Below, piece after piece: positions 8,352 through 16,243 of a stretch of DNA of 64,000 bases (positions are counted from its first letter, which is position 1; the number at the start of each line of letters is the position of its first letter). The notes under the pieces were generated by a model. The model saw only the letters and a program-made list of their open reading frames with translations. It ran no database searches and was not told the DNA's origin. The stretch spans positions 680,001-744,000 of the forward strand of contig JADKIO010000005.1 in the NCBI GenBank assembly GCA_016721195.1. The letters run 5' to 3'. Origin of the DNA: Candidatus Geothrix skivensis (lineage in GTDB: Bacteria; Acidobacteriota; Holophagae; Holophagales; Holophagaceae). A program made the position numbers and the translations under genes.

Positions 8352-9887
8352 TTATCGCAGCTTGAAGCGCCGCACGGTGGACCGGAGGGTTTCCGCCACC
8401 CGGGACAGCTCGTCGGAGGTCCTGGCGACCTCCTGCACGGTGGCCGCCAGCTCGTGGGTGGCGGCGGCGTTCTGGTCGAGGCGGGTGGCCGTCTGGTTCA
8501 TCAGGCGCCCCACCTCCTCGCTGGTCTGGGCCTGACCCTCGCTGAGGCCCCCGATCTGGTGGATGCTGCCGGAGACTTCGGAAATGCGATCGCGGATCGC
8601 CTCCAGGTGGTGGAGGGTCACCTCCACGCTGGAGGTGCCTTCGGTCACGGCCTCCTGCATGGCGCTGATGGTCTCCTCGATCTCCTTGGCGCTGTGCCCG
8701 CTGCGGTCGGCCAGCACGCGCACCTCCTCGGCGACCACGGCGAAGCCCTTGCCCTGGGCGCCGGCCTTGGCCGCCTCGATGGCGGCATTGAGGGAGAGCA
8801 GGTTGGTCTGGCGGGCCAAGCCCTGGATCACCTTCACCGTGCGGACGATGCGCGAGGTGGCCTCCTGGATGGCCTGCATGCCCTGGGAGGTGCCCCGGCC
8901 CGTCTCGGCCCCCCGGTCCGTGTCCTGGACCGCGGCATCGGTCTTGGTCCCGGTCTGGCGCGCGTGCTCGGCCATGGCGGCCACGTTGGCATCCAGCTGT
9001 CGCAGGGCTTCCAGGACGTCCCGTCCCGCCTGGCGGAGGTCCTCGCCCACCCGGGCGGTCTCCTGGACCGTCTGGCTCATCTGCTCGGCGCTGGCGGCCA
9101 GCTGCGTGCTGCCGGAGGCCACCTGCTCGGAGGCCGTGCCCATGCCGGACAGGGCCTGGTTCAGGTCCGAGACCATGCCGTTGAAGGTCCTGGCCAGCTG
9201 GCCGATCTCATCCTCGTGCTCCATGGGGGCCACCACCGTCATATCGCCTTTCGCCACCTTTCCGATGGCGCCTGAGAGGTGCCCGAGGGGCGTGAGGATG
9301 GCGGATTTCACCCGCTGGATGATGATGGCGCTGATGAGGATGAGCAGCGCCACGCCGGCGGCGGTGAAGAGCAGTCGGATGTTGCGCTCGGACCGGTACA
9401 GGGGGGCCGTGGACATGGAGACGCCGAAGGCGGCCACCAGCTCGCCATCCTTGCGGCCCTTGAAGGTTTCGATGCCCATGGCCTGGTGGCACTGGGCGCA
9501 GGAGTCCTTCAACCGTCCGGGGCTGAGGGCGTAGATCCGGGGATCCCCACTGGCATCGGTGTAGTGGCTCACCAGGATCTGCAGGGAGGGGTTGGCGGCG
9601 AACTGGCCCTGGCTCTTGCGTTCGAAGGCGGCGGCTGCGGGATCCTTGGAGAAGAGACCCTCCTGGACCCGGTGGAAGGTCATGCCCCGGGTCCGGCAGT
9701 AGTCTTCCGCATCCGCATGGAACATGGAATTGGAGGCGGCGGCCAGGGAGGTGAGGTGCTCCTCGAAGGCCTGCTCCGCCTGGGTGGTCTGGTACGAGCT
9801 GACGCCCCAGATGGCCAGGCCGATGAGGGCGGCCAGGGCCAGGGTTACGGGCAGGAAGAACTTGAGGGCCAGTCCTTTACGATTCAT
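8352..9887 (-). CDS. Methyl-accepting chemotaxis protein with a Tll0287-like c-heme sensor domain
   Basis: The 511-aa receptor has an N-terminal helix (about residues 8-30), a periplasmic domain, a second helix near 168-192, a HAMP domain, and a cytoplasmic signalling hairpin with the conserved tip (NLLSLNAAIEAA, GFAVVAEEVRVLADRS). The periplasmic part contains CAQCH at residues 130-134, a covalent c-heme motif. Its surroundings fit the Tll0287-like (DUF3365) family, a PAS-like fold that can carry heme c. It probably senses redox state, oxygen, nitric oxide or another heme ligand and signals to CheA/CheW, which are not in this window. ATG at 9887 was chosen because AGGAG lies 10 bases upstream and the anchor helix follows at once; a longer form from 9947 lacks these. 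Confidence 0.9.
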   Translation of the reverse strand: MNRKGLALKFFLPVTLALAALIGLAIWGVSSYQTTQAEQAFEEHLTSLAAASNSMFHADAEDYCRTRGMTFHRVQEGLFSKDPAAAAFERKSQGQFAANPSLQILVSHYTDASGDPRIYALSPGRLKDSCAQCHQAMGIETFKGRKDGELVAAFGVSMSTAPLYRSERNIRLLFTAAGVALLILISAIIIQRVKSAILTPLGHLSGAIGKVAKGDMTVVAPMEHEDEIGQLARTFNGMVSDLNQALSGMGTASEQVASGSTQLAASAEQMSQTVQETARVGEDLRQAGRDVLEALRQLDANVAAMAEHARQTGTKTDAAVQDTDRGAETGRGTSQGMQAIQEATSRIVRTVKVIQGLARQTNLLSLNAAIEAAKAGAQGKGFAVVAEEVRVLADRSGHSAKEIEETISAMQEAVTEGTSSVEVTLHHLEAIRDRISEVSGSIHQIGGLSEGQAQTSEEVGRLMNQTATRLDQNAAATHELAATVQEVARTSDELSRVAETLRSTVRRFKLR

Positions 9888-10060
9888 GGGCGGAACTCCT
9901 GCGAAGGACAACCGAGGACATACAGTTCCATCTCGGTCATCCCCCAATCAGAGTTGAATATGGGGAAGGCTCTGCCAGGACACCCCGCAGTTCTCAAGCC
10001 TCGGTCAGGAACGACCGCTGAGGCTACAGGACCCAGACCCCGGTCCATGAGGAGGAAGGC

Positions 10061-10519
10061 ATGCGGAAGACATGGGCAGTACTCACCCTGGCGGCGCTGG
10101 TGGCGTTGCCCCTGGCGGCCCAGACCAGGGACCAGGCCAAGGCCTTCGTGAAGCAGGCGGTGGAGTTCGCCAAGAAGAACCCCAAGGAGAAGTTCCTGGA
10201 GGAGGTGACGGGAGCCAAGGGCCAGTTCCACTTCACCAAGGGCCAGAACAGCGACCTCTACATCTTCGTGTACGACCTGGAAGGCAAGGTGCTGGCCCAC
10301 GGCGTGCGGCGCGAACTGGTCGGCATCAACCGCTGGGCTTCCAAGGACCCCGATGGCAAGCCCTGGATCCAGGACTGGACCAAGCTGGTGAAGGAGAAGG
10401 GCAGCGGCTGGATCGAGTACAAGGAGCTGAACCCCGCCCAGAACAACAAGGTGATGAAGAAGGCCTCCTTTGTGGAGCTCTTCAGCGGCATGGTCATCGG
10501 GGCCGGCATCTACGAGTAG
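10061..10519 (+). CDS. Secreted single-cache-domain protein
   Basis: The 152-aa product has a clear signal peptide (MRKTWAVLTLAALVALPLAA, cleavage near 20-21). The rest has the layout of the small periplasmic cache domains (sCache_2/DUF2116-like 'cache domain protein'): helical N-terminus, DLYIFVYDLEGKVLAHG strand pair, and a WIEYKELNP strand near the end. There is no membrane anchor or signalling domain, so it may act as a free periplasmic binding protein. GGAGGAAGGC sits just upstream of the ATG. It is transcribed divergently from the heme-type chemoreceptor, which hints at a shared signalling role, though that is inference. Confidence 0.75.
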   Translation: MRKTWAVLTLAALVALPLAAQTRDQAKAFVKQAVEFAKKNPKEKFLEEVTGAKGQFHFTKGQNSDLYIFVYDLEGKVLAHGVRRELVGINRWASKDPDGKPWIQDWTKLVKEKGSGWIEYKELNPAQNNKVMKKASFVELFSGMVIGAGIYE

Positions 10520-10541
10520 GAGCCGACAGAGATCCGGAAGC

Positions 10542-10559
10542 GGGGGCCTGCGGGCCCCC
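10542..10559. terminator. Hairpin between convergent genes
   Basis: GGGGGCC (10542-10548) pairs with GGCCCCC (10553-10559) around a TGCG loop, just after the cache gene and touching the stop end of the convergent ftcD gene. There is no good T-run on either strand, so efficiency is uncertain. It could work for both transcripts. Confidence 0.5.
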
Positions 10560-12406
10560 TACTTCTTGACCTTGTTGAGCCGGTCCAGCAGCTTCTGGTC
10601 GATGAAGCCGGTCACCTCGGCGAGCCTCGCCGTGGCCTGGGCCAGCAAATCGGTGCACTGGGCCTGCATCTCGGCCACGTAGGTCGCGTCCGTGATGTCC
10701 TTCAGGTTGATGATCACGTTCCAGATGCCGCCCCGCACGCCCGCGTAGGCCATCTGGGCCCCCACGGCCGCGTCCGAGATGGAGGCCACCTTGCCCGAGC
10801 GGGCGGCCTCGCCGGCCAGTTCCAGGGTGGCGAGGCTGGTCCTGGCAGTATCCAGGGGCACGTCAATGGCCACCTTCAGGCCCGCCTGCATGGCGGCCTG
10901 CCGGGCCGCCTTCTGTTCGGGGGTGCCCTCCGGCAGGCGGCGGGCCTCCATGAAGGCGTTGAAGGCATTGGTATCCGCGTCCACGGCCACCATGAGCCGG
11001 TCCTTGAGCACCTGGCCCCGCTCGGCGAGGGCGATGAGCTTGGCGTCCTTGTCCGCATCCGGCCCGCCCACGGCCAGGTTGGCCACCATGCAGGCCAGGG
11101 CGGCGCCCAGGCTGCCCGCCAGGGCCGCGATGGAGCCGCCCCCGGGGGCCGGCGTATCCCGGCTGACCTCGTCCGTGAAGGCGTGGACCGGCATGGTCAC
11201 CAGGGCCTTCGGGTCGTAGGTCGGCAGGCCCAGGACCTTCTTCTCGATCTCGAAGGGCGCCACATCGGCGAGGCCCATGGAGAACACGGCGGTCTGCAGG
11301 ATGTCGCCCGTGGGCACGCCCGTGGACTTGCCCATGGCCTTGAGGTAGTAGCGGCCCGAGGCCAGCAGGCACTGGAAAGGCACCAGGCCCACGATCTCGC
11401 TGCCCGTCACCACCAGGCCGCGCTCAGCGGCGAGGCTGCGGGCGGATTCCAGCACCGTGTGGGGGGCGGTCGCCTTGTAGTCCGTGAGGTTCACGCTGAT
11501 CTGGGCCCGGCGGTAGGTATCCACGTACCAGCCGATGGCCTTGCAGTGGCTGAACAGCCCCCGGCGGCGGACCTTCTGGCCCACGGGGTTGGCGGGATCC
11601 ACGTCGTTCAGCCGCATGAGGGCCGGCAGGTCGTAGCCGTGGGACGTGGCGCAGTGGTCCACGGTCGACCGGAAGGATGCTCCGGTGAACTCGCAGTTGC
11701 CGCAGGGGAAGGAACCCTCCGCGTAGAAGACCAGCTCGCCCGCCTGGTAGTAGGGCTTCACCCGGCCCCGGCGGGCCACGCGGCCCTTCTCCCGCAACTC
11801 GAAGGCGATGTCGGTGGCGTGGGCCTTGTCCGCAGAGTTCAGGGTGACGTTGTAGGCCACCAGGAACTCCCGGGCGCCGATGATGGTGGCGCCGGCCCGG
11901 GCGTTGAAAGGTGCCGCGAAGTCCGGCGCCCAGTGGGGATCCTGCAGCTTCTTCTGCAGGCCCTCGTATTCGCCCCGGCGGACCTCGGCCAGATTGCGGC
12001 GCCCGGGCACCGAGGCGGCGGCCTCGTAGAGGTAGACGGGGATGCCAAGCTCCTTCGCCACCCGGGCCCCGAGGCGCCTGGCCAGCTCCGCGCAGTCCTC
12101 CATGGACACGCCCTCCACCGGCACGAAGGGCACCACGTCCGTGGCCCCCATGCGCGGATGGGCCCCGTGATGGTGGCTCATGTCGATCACCTTGGCGGCC
12201 TCTGCGATGCAGCGGAAGGCCCCTTCCAGGACGGCTTCAGGCGCTCCCACGAGGGTGATGACCGTGCGGTTGGTATCGGCCCCCGGATCCACGTCCAGCA
12301 CCTGCACACCGGGCACGGCCGCGATGGCGTCGGTCACCTGCTTGATCTTCGCGGCATCCCGGCCTTCCGAGATGTTCGGCACGCACTCCACCAGCTTGCG
12401 GGACAT
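10559..12406 (-). CDS. ftcD: Glutamate formimidoyltransferase / formimidoyl-THF cyclodeaminase fusion
   Basis: The 615-aa bifunctional enzyme moves the formimidoyl group from formimidoglutamate to tetrahydrofolate and then deaminates it to methenyl-THF, linking histidine breakdown to one-carbon metabolism. Residues 1-330 form the transferase (VECVPNISEGRD, and HHHGAHPRMGATDVVPF around the catalytic His near 80). Residues about 405-610 form the cyclodeaminase (TPAPGGGSIAALAGSLG). Unlike mammalian FTCD (about 541 aa) it has an extra stretch around residues 210-290 with C235-G-N-C238 and two more Cys (DHC, SHC) inserted before the AIGWY strand. The ATG at 12406 has GGAGGA six bases upstream. No other hut genes are adjacent. 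Confidence 0.92.
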   Translation of the reverse strand: MSRKLVECVPNISEGRDAAKIKQVTDAIAAVPGVQVLDVDPGADTNRTVITLVGAPEAVLEGAFRCIAEAAKVIDMSHHHGAHPRMGATDVVPFVPVEGVSMEDCAELARRLGARVAKELGIPVYLYEAAASVPGRRNLAEVRRGEYEGLQKKLQDPHWAPDFAAPFNARAGATIIGAREFLVAYNVTLNSADKAHATDIAFELREKGRVARRGRVKPYYQAGELVFYAEGSFPCGNCEFTGASFRSTVDHCATSHGYDLPALMRLNDVDPANPVGQKVRRRGLFSHCKAIGWYVDTYRRAQISVNLTDYKATAPHTVLESARSLAAERGLVVTGSEIVGLVPFQCLLASGRYYLKAMGKSTGVPTGDILQTAVFSMGLADVAPFEIEKKVLGLPTYDPKALVTMPVHAFTDEVSRDTPAPGGGSIAALAGSLGAALACMVANLAVGGPDADKDAKLIALAERGQVLKDRLMVAVDADTNAFNAFMEARRLPEGTPEQKAARQAAMQAGLKVAIDVPLDTARTSLATLELAGEAARSGKVASISDAAVGAQMAYAGVRGGIWNVIINLKDITDATYVAEMQAQCTDLLAQATARLAEVTGFIDQKLLDRLNKVKK

Positions 12407-12440
12407 GGATCCTCCGTTGTTTCCAGTCTAGCCGTGCGGC

Positions 12441-12474
12441 TCCAGGGGCGGGTCGCGGGGCCCCCGCCCCTGGA
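12441..12474. repeat. GC-rich inverted repeat upstream of ftcD
   Basis: A perfect 12-bp inverted repeat, TCCAGGGGCGGG (12441-12452) and CCCGCCCCTGGA (12463-12474), with a 10-base loop. It lies 35 bases upstream of the ftcD start on the minus strand. It has no T-run. It could be a terminator for the upstream gene, a leader hairpin for ftcD, or simply a GC-rich palindrome. Confidence 0.45.
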
Positions 12475-12513
12475 GTAGGGTTAACGACTTGTTAAAGGGG
12501 AAGCTTTTCCCAA

Positions 12514-12536
12514 CTCGGAACGCGCCGCGTTCCGAG
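12514..12536 (-). terminator. Hairpin just after the 5'-nucleotidase gene
   Basis: CTCGGAACGCG (12514-12524) pairs perfectly with CGCGTTCCGAG (12526-12536). It begins three bases past the stop of the minus-strand nucleotidase gene, the expected position for a terminator. The following minus-strand sequence (TTGGGAAAAG) is not T-rich, so the call is moderate. Confidence 0.5.
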
Positions 12537-12538
12537 CC

Positions 12539-13465
12539 CTACCGAGGCCCTTGTCCGGGCTCCCCCACCTCGTTCTTCACGCCGCTCACCACGTGGCCGG
12601 TGGGCCCCACCCGGGAGGCGGTGTCGCAGTAGCCGGTCTGGTCGTCGAAGAAGAAGTCGGGCTCGAACTCCCGGAGGAAATCGGCCTTCTCCAGGCCCCC
12701 CAGGAACATGGCCTCGTCCACCTGGATGTTCCAGGCCATGAGGGTGCGGATGGCGCGCTCGTGGGCGGGGGCGCTGCGGGCGGTCACCAGGGCGGTGCGG
12801 ATGCGCATGGGGGCGCCGGGGGCCATGTCCTGCAGGGGCCGCAGGGCCTCCAGCAGGGGCTTGAAGGGGCCCGGGGGCAGGGGAGTGGCCGCATGGCGGA
12901 TTTCGTGGGCCTGGAAGGCCGCCAGCCCGCCTTCGGCGTAGACGCGCTCGGCCTCGTCGCTGAACAGCACGGCGTCGCCGTCGAAGGCGATGCGGATCTC
13001 GTCGGGGTGGCGGTCCGCCGCCACGGCACTGTCCGGGTAGACCCGCGCCGCGGCGAAGCCCGCGCTGAGGGCTGCCCGCACGTCCTCCTCCTTGGCGGAG
13101 AGGAAGAGGTTCGCCCCCAGGGACGTGAGGTAGGGATAGGGGTTCCGGCCCCGGGTGAAGACCCCGCGCTCCAGCTGCAGGTTCGCCTCCTGGGCGCTGC
13201 GGAAGACCCGCAGGCCGCTCACGGGATCGTTGCGGGAGAGGATGACCACGGCCACCCGGTTCTCGAGGGCGGTGTTGAAGGCCAGCAGCTTCTTCACCAG
13301 GGGATAGGCCACCCCCGGCTTGGCCGCCACGTCCAGGCGCGAGAGCTGAAGGTCCATGTAGGCCCGGTCGTCCGAGGCCTCGAAGAAGCGGTTCTCCTCC
13401 TCGAAGTCGAACAGGGCGCGGGAGGAGATGGCGACGACGAGCTTGCCTTCGAGGGTGTTGGGCAT
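12539..13465 (-). CDS. 5'-nucleotidase (cytosolic NT5C1-like, PF06189 type)
   Basis: The 308-aa protein matches the bacterial 5'-nucleotidase family related to cytosolic 5'-nucleotidase I, which dephosphorylates nucleoside monophosphates. Supporting segments are LVVAISSRALFDFEEEN at the N-terminus, VVILSRNDP, the HAD-like acid motif IAFDGDAVLFSDEAE, TALVTARSAPAHERAIRTL, and DEAMFLGGLEKADFL near the C-terminus. ATG at 13465 gives the usual N-terminus and has CTGAGG nearby; an ATG at 13489 is also in frame. The gene is divergent from the cysteine desulfurase, whose start at 13488 nearly coincides with that upstream ATG, so the promoters must overlap. Confidence 0.85.
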   Translation of the reverse strand: MPNTLEGKLVVAISSRALFDFEEENRFFEASDDRAYMDLQLSRLDVAAKPGVAYPLVKKLLAFNTALENRVAVVILSRNDPVSGLRVFRSAQEANLQLERGVFTRGRNPYPYLTSLGANLFLSAKEEDVRAALSAGFAAARVYPDSAVAADRHPDEIRIAFDGDAVLFSDEAERVYAEGGLAAFQAHEIRHAATPLPPGPFKPLLEALRPLQDMAPGAPMRIRTALVTARSAPAHERAIRTLMAWNIQVDEAMFLGGLEKADFLREFEPDFFFDDQTGYCDTASRVGPTGHVVSGVKNEVGEPGQGPR

Positions 13466-13487
13466 GGCCTCAGGGTACATTGGTCCC

Positions 13488-14522
13488 ATGCCGCGCCTCT
13501 ACTTCGACGCCAACGCCTCGGCCCCGCCCCATCCGGAGGCGGTGGAGGCGGCCCGCCGGGCCATGACGGAGGACTGGGCCAACCCCACCAGCACCCACCG
13601 GGAGGGGCAGCGGGCCCGGCATCGGCTCGAAGAGGCCCGCCGGGGGATCGCCGAGTCGCTGGCGGTGGCGCCGGGAGAGCTGGTGTTCTGCGCCAGCGCC
13701 ACGGAGGCCCTGAACCTGCTCCTCCGGGGACTTCATTCGGCCCTTGGCGAACGCCCCGCCGCAGTCTTTCCCGGCGAGCACAGTGCCTGCCTGAACCCCT
13801 TGCGAGACTGGTCGCGGGTCAGCTGGCTGCCGGAGCTACCCGCCGAGTGCGGCACGGTGGTGCAGATGGCTGCCAACAACGAGACGGGCATCCTCTACGC
13901 CATGCCCGCAGTGCTGGATGCGGTACGGATCAAGGATTGCGCCCAGGCCTGGGGCAAGGTGTCCGTGGACTTGGCGGACTGCGACGCGGCGGTCTTCAGC
14001 GGCCACAAGATGGGTGGCCTCCGGGGCGCAGCCCTGCTGTGGATGCGACCGGGCCTGCCCTGGGAGCCGGTGATGGAGGGCCCCCAGGAGCGCCGGCGCC
14101 GGGGTGGCACGGAGGACCTGGCGGCCATCCTCGGGCTGGCGGCGGCGGTACGCCATCTGACGGAGCGTCAACACGCCCATGTTGCCCTAGAGCCCCTCCG
14201 GGATGCCTTCGAGGCTGAGCTCAACTCCTGGGACCGGGGCATCGAGGTCATCGGCCAGGGAAGCCCCCGCCTGCCGAACACCAGCTGCATCCTGTTCCGG
14301 GGGCGCAACGGCGAGGCCCTCCAGGCCTCCCTGGACCTGGCGGGTTTCGCCGTGAGCACCGGCAGCGCCTGCCACAGCGGGGCCGTGAAGCCCAGCCACG
14401 CCATCACGAGCCTGGGGTATAGTCAGGATGAGGCGCGTTCGGTGCTGCGCTTTTCCATGCTTCCGGAGGCGCGACCCGGCGAGGTGGAGGCCCTGGTGGC
14501 GGCCATCAAGCAGTTGACATGA
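13488..14522 (+). CDS. Cysteine desulfurase, NifS/IscS-like
   Basis: The 344-aa PLP enzyme should release sulfur from cysteine as a protein persulfide for Fe-S clusters or thio-modified RNA. The N-terminus YFDANASAPPHPEA is characteristic. The PLP lysine is K174 in SGHKMGG, and the persulfide Cys is C295 in STGSACHSG. It is shorter than the usual 380-400 aa, and the active-site loop reads SACHSG rather than SACSSG. ATG at 13488 begins the conserved N-terminus; longer in-frame starts run into the divergent gene. No iscU or scaffold gene is adjacent, so the sulfur acceptor is open; TtcA encoded at 20.5 kb is one possible customer. Confidence 0.88.
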   Translation: MPRLYFDANASAPPHPEAVEAARRAMTEDWANPTSTHREGQRARHRLEEARRGIAESLAVAPGELVFCASATEALNLLLRGLHSALGERPAAVFPGEHSACLNPLRDWSRVSWLPELPAECGTVVQMAANNETGILYAMPAVLDAVRIKDCAQAWGKVSVDLADCDAAVFSGHKMGGLRGAALLWMRPGLPWEPVMEGPQERRRRGGTEDLAAILGLAAAVRHLTERQHAHVALEPLRDAFEAELNSWDRGIEVIGQGSPRLPNTSCILFRGRNGEALQASLDLAGFAVSTGSACHSGAVKPSHAITSLGYSQDEARSVLRFSMLPEARPGEVEALVAAIKQLT

Positions 14523-14556
14523 ACCCCCGGGGCCCAGACCCCGATGTGGAGCAGGC

Positions 14557-16242
14557 ATGATCGAGCAGGTCCTCTTCTTCTTCGCGCACAATCCGCTCCT
14601 GATGCTGTTTGCCGTAGTGGCGCTGGGCTATCCCATCAGCAAGATCCGCGTGGCCGGCGCCTCCTTCGGCATCGCCAGCATCCTCTTCGCCGGCATCGCC
14701 CTGGGCGCCCTGGTGATGGCCCCGGGCCTCGACCCCGCCTTGAAGAAGGATATCTCCAAGGAGATGAAGCTGGTCTACGAGCTGGGGCTGGCGGTCTTCG
14801 TGTATGCCATGGGGCTCTCCATCTCCCACAGCTTCTGGGCGGCCTTCAGCCGGGAGGGCATGAAGAAGAATGCCGTCGTGCTCCTGGTGATGCTGACCTC
14901 CACCGCCTTGGTGGTGGTGCTGGCGAAGGCCATGGGCTTCAACTCCCGCTACGCCGCGGGGCTGCTCACGGGCAGCTTCACCAACATGCCCGCCCTGGCC
15001 GGCGTCATCGAGCGGGTCAAGACCATGACCGGGGTGGGTCCGGTGGAACTGGCCCAGCCCACGGTGGCCTCGGCCATCGCCTATCCCATCGGCGTACTGG
15101 TGCCCATGCTGATCATCCTCGTCAGCGCCAAGGTCTTCGGCGTGAACCTGAAGGAGGAGGCGGACGGTCTCAAGGACTACCAGTCCGGCCACCAGAAGCT
15201 GGAGGTGTGGACGGTGCGGGTGACCCGACCGGAGGCCGAGGCCATGAGCAAGCGCGACCTCTGCGCCGCGGGCAGCCTGCGCGTGGTCTTCGGCCGGGTG
15301 CTGCGGAAGGCAGAGCTGCTGCTGCCGGGCCCGGAGTTCCGGCTGAAGCTGGACGACCTGGTGACGGTGGTGGGCTCCACGGATGACCTGGAGCAGGTGG
15401 AGGCCCTCCTCGGCGAACGCAGCCACGTGGAACTGGACCGGGATCAGAGCGCCCTGGACGCCACCCGTGTGTTCGTATCCCACGGGGACGTGGTGGGGGT
15501 GCCCCTCGGCAAGCTGGATCTCGTGAACAAGTACCAGGCCATCATCACCCGCGTGCGGCGGGGCGACCTCTGGTTCGTGCCGGATGGCGACACGGTGCTG
15601 GAACTGGGTGATCGCGTGCGCGTGACCACCCGCCGGGACAACATCGAGGCCATCGAGGAGTTCTTCGGCGACAGCTACCGCGACCTCAGCGAGGTGAGCT
15701 TCCTCACCTTCGCCATGGGCCTGGCGGCGGGCCTGGCCCTGGGCCAGCTGCCCATCCCCCTGGGCCACGGCATCATCTTCAAGCTGGGCTTCGCGGGCGG
15801 TCCCCTGGCGGTGGCGCTGATCCTGGGGCGCTTCCACCGCATCGGGCCGCTGGTCTGGAACTTCCCCTACAGCGCCAACCACACCATCCGCCAGTTCGGC
15901 CTGGTGCTGTTCGCGGCGGGCATCGGCGTGATCTCGGGGGAGGGGTTCCGGGCCATCATCTCGAAGGACGCCTCGGTGCTGCCCCTCTTCCTGGGCGCGG
16001 CCCTCCTGGTCTGCTTCGTGGCGGATTCCCTGACCATGCTCCTGGGCTACAAGCTGTTCGGCATTCCGCTGAACATCATGTTCGGCATCCTGGCGGGCAC
16101 CCACACCCAGCCCGTGGTGCTGGGCTACGCCAACCACCACACCGGCAACGACCTGCCCAACGTGGGCTTCGCCACGGTCTACCCCCTGGCCACCATCCTC
16201 AAGATCGTCTTGGCCCAGGTGCTGCTGGCCCTCATCCGCTGA
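14557..16242 (+). CDS. AspT/YidE-type membrane transporter with two RCK_C domains
   Basis: The 561-aa protein has two hydrophobic halves (about residues 1-190 and 385-560) around a soluble centre with two TrkA-C/RCK_C-like modules (about 205-285 and 290-370). This is the AspT-YidE-YbjL duplication architecture. Family-like segments include YELGLAVFVYAMGLSI, GSFTNMPALAG and a matching second half ending GTHTQPVVLGYANHH. AspT members exchange aspartate for alanine, but YidE/YbjL substrates are mostly unknown, so no substrate is assigned. GGAG lies nine bases before the ATG. It follows the desulfurase by 34 bases and converges with the phosphodiesterase gene two bases after its stop. Confidence 0.85.
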   Translation: MIEQVLFFFAHNPLLMLFAVVALGYPISKIRVAGASFGIASILFAGIALGALVMAPGLDPALKKDISKEMKLVYELGLAVFVYAMGLSISHSFWAAFSREGMKKNAVVLLVMLTSTALVVVLAKAMGFNSRYAAGLLTGSFTNMPALAGVIERVKTMTGVGPVELAQPTVASAIAYPIGVLVPMLIILVSAKVFGVNLKEEADGLKDYQSGHQKLEVWTVRVTRPEAEAMSKRDLCAAGSLRVVFGRVLRKAELLLPGPEFRLKLDDLVTVVGSTDDLEQVEALLGERSHVELDRDQSALDATRVFVSHGDVVGVPLGKLDLVNKYQAIITRVRRGDLWFVPDGDTVLELGDRVRVTTRRDNIEAIEEFFGDSYRDLSEVSFLTFAMGLAAGLALGQLPIPLGHGIIFKLGFAGGPLAVALILGRFHRIGPLVWNFPYSANHTIRQFGLVLFAAGIGVISGEGFRAIISKDASVLPLFLGAALLVCFVADSLTMLLGYKLFGIPLNIMFGILAGTHTQPVVLGYANHHTGNDLPNVGFATVYPLATILKIVLAQVLLALIR

Positions 16243-16243
16243 A

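Noticed and set aside
9888..10060. A flagellar sigma28-type promoter before the chemoreceptor gene
   Set aside because: The best alignment (TCAACTCT followed by ACCGAGAT) has several mismatches and off spacing; not enough to report.
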